Below, one piece after another: positions 63,740 through 64,000 of a stretch of 64,000 bases of DNA. A program made the position numbers and the translations under genes. Every line of letters begins with the position of its first letter. Position 1 is the first letter of the stretch. The notes beneath the pieces were generated by a model. That model saw only the letters and a list, made by a program, of their open reading frames with translations. It searched no databases and was not told the origin of the DNA. This stretch comes from Pardosa pseudoannulata (lineage: Eukaryota > Arthropoda > Arachnida > Araneae > Lycosidae): NCBI GenBank assembly GCA_032207245.1, contig CM063509.1, positions 8,965,937 to 9,029,936 on the forward strand, written 5' to 3'.

Positions 63740-64000
63740 GCTGTTTACGCCAAAGCAAAATCGATTATCCGGACGACATTAAACAACATTTTAGCTGCCA
63801 AACTTTGGTCCTTAAGTCTTGAAATCGGTGATTAAGAAAGAGAAAACGTCAGCGCCTGTCACCTTATGGGAATGTGGATAAAGCTCTTCTGTTATGGATT
63901 AAAAATACATGGTATACGCACAATAGGGTTTTATTGTTCCGCATATAGGGTCTGATTTTTCTGGACCGCTGAGCTGATCATATAACCGATACAGACTGTA
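63740..64000 (+). pseudogene. pogo/Tigger transposase N-terminal fragment, cut by window end
   Basis: From about 63833 one frame reads KKRKRQRLSPYGNVDKALLL, which matches the linker between the two CENP-B-type DNA-binding helices of pogo/Tigger transposases. Stops and frameshifts follow. The remainder lies outside the window. Confidence 0.5.

Overview
The window is nuclear DNA from an animal. It is strongly AT-rich and intron-rich, with canonical GT/AG splice sites and very dense transposon content. Mariner, Tc1, pogo/Tigger, hAT, TTAA-target, BEL/Pao, non-LTR and tRNA-SINE families are all present. This fits an arthropod with a large genome, possibly a chelicerate such as a spider, but that placement is inference. 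There are no bacterial-type operons and no CRISPR array.

One host gene is recognisable. Bases 3524-36777 (+) encode the orthologue of TMEM135 (transmembrane protein 135) in 12 coding exons. Every splice junction can be read directly, and the joined frame is 458 codons plus a stop, the length I recall for the vertebrate protein. Its introns hold about half of the mobile elements listed. The most interesting feature of the gene is a local tandem duplication of about 1.28 kb (13717-14996 and 14997-16287) that copied coding exon 6 with its splice sites. Because the exon is 47 nt long, only transcripts with exactly one copy stay in frame.

Layout: 1-3400, upstream DNA with foldback repeats; 3524-36777, TMEM135 and intronic transposons; 36778-about 37700, its 3' untranslated region; 37924-53529, intergenic DNA made of MITEs, a SINE, AT microsatellites and palindromes; 53579-59449, a Mutator-like terminal-inverted-repeat element (9-bp target duplication) that carries a complete BEL/Pao LTR retrotransposon at 54148-59264; 59855-64000, more MITEs and a pogo/Tigger fragment at the right edge.

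The BEL/Pao element has two 408-bp LTRs differing at one base that I could find and a perfect 5-bp target duplication, so it inserted recently. Its pol appears to have lost the whole integrase region by an in-frame internal deletion, and its gag and pol are in different frames. It therefore probably moved using enzymes supplied by an intact relative.

Several repeat families could be delimited to the base by their own target-site duplications. These are: a six-copy CAGGGTTCCC family (5-bp duplications, each copy with a TA/CA microsatellite at the same internal site); a three-copy TTAA family of about 943 bp; a two-copy CATGGT family (6-bp duplications); many hAT-like MITEs (8-bp duplications); and two tRNA-derived SINEs with 13- and 15-bp duplications. 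Nested insertions give a relative order of events at three places.
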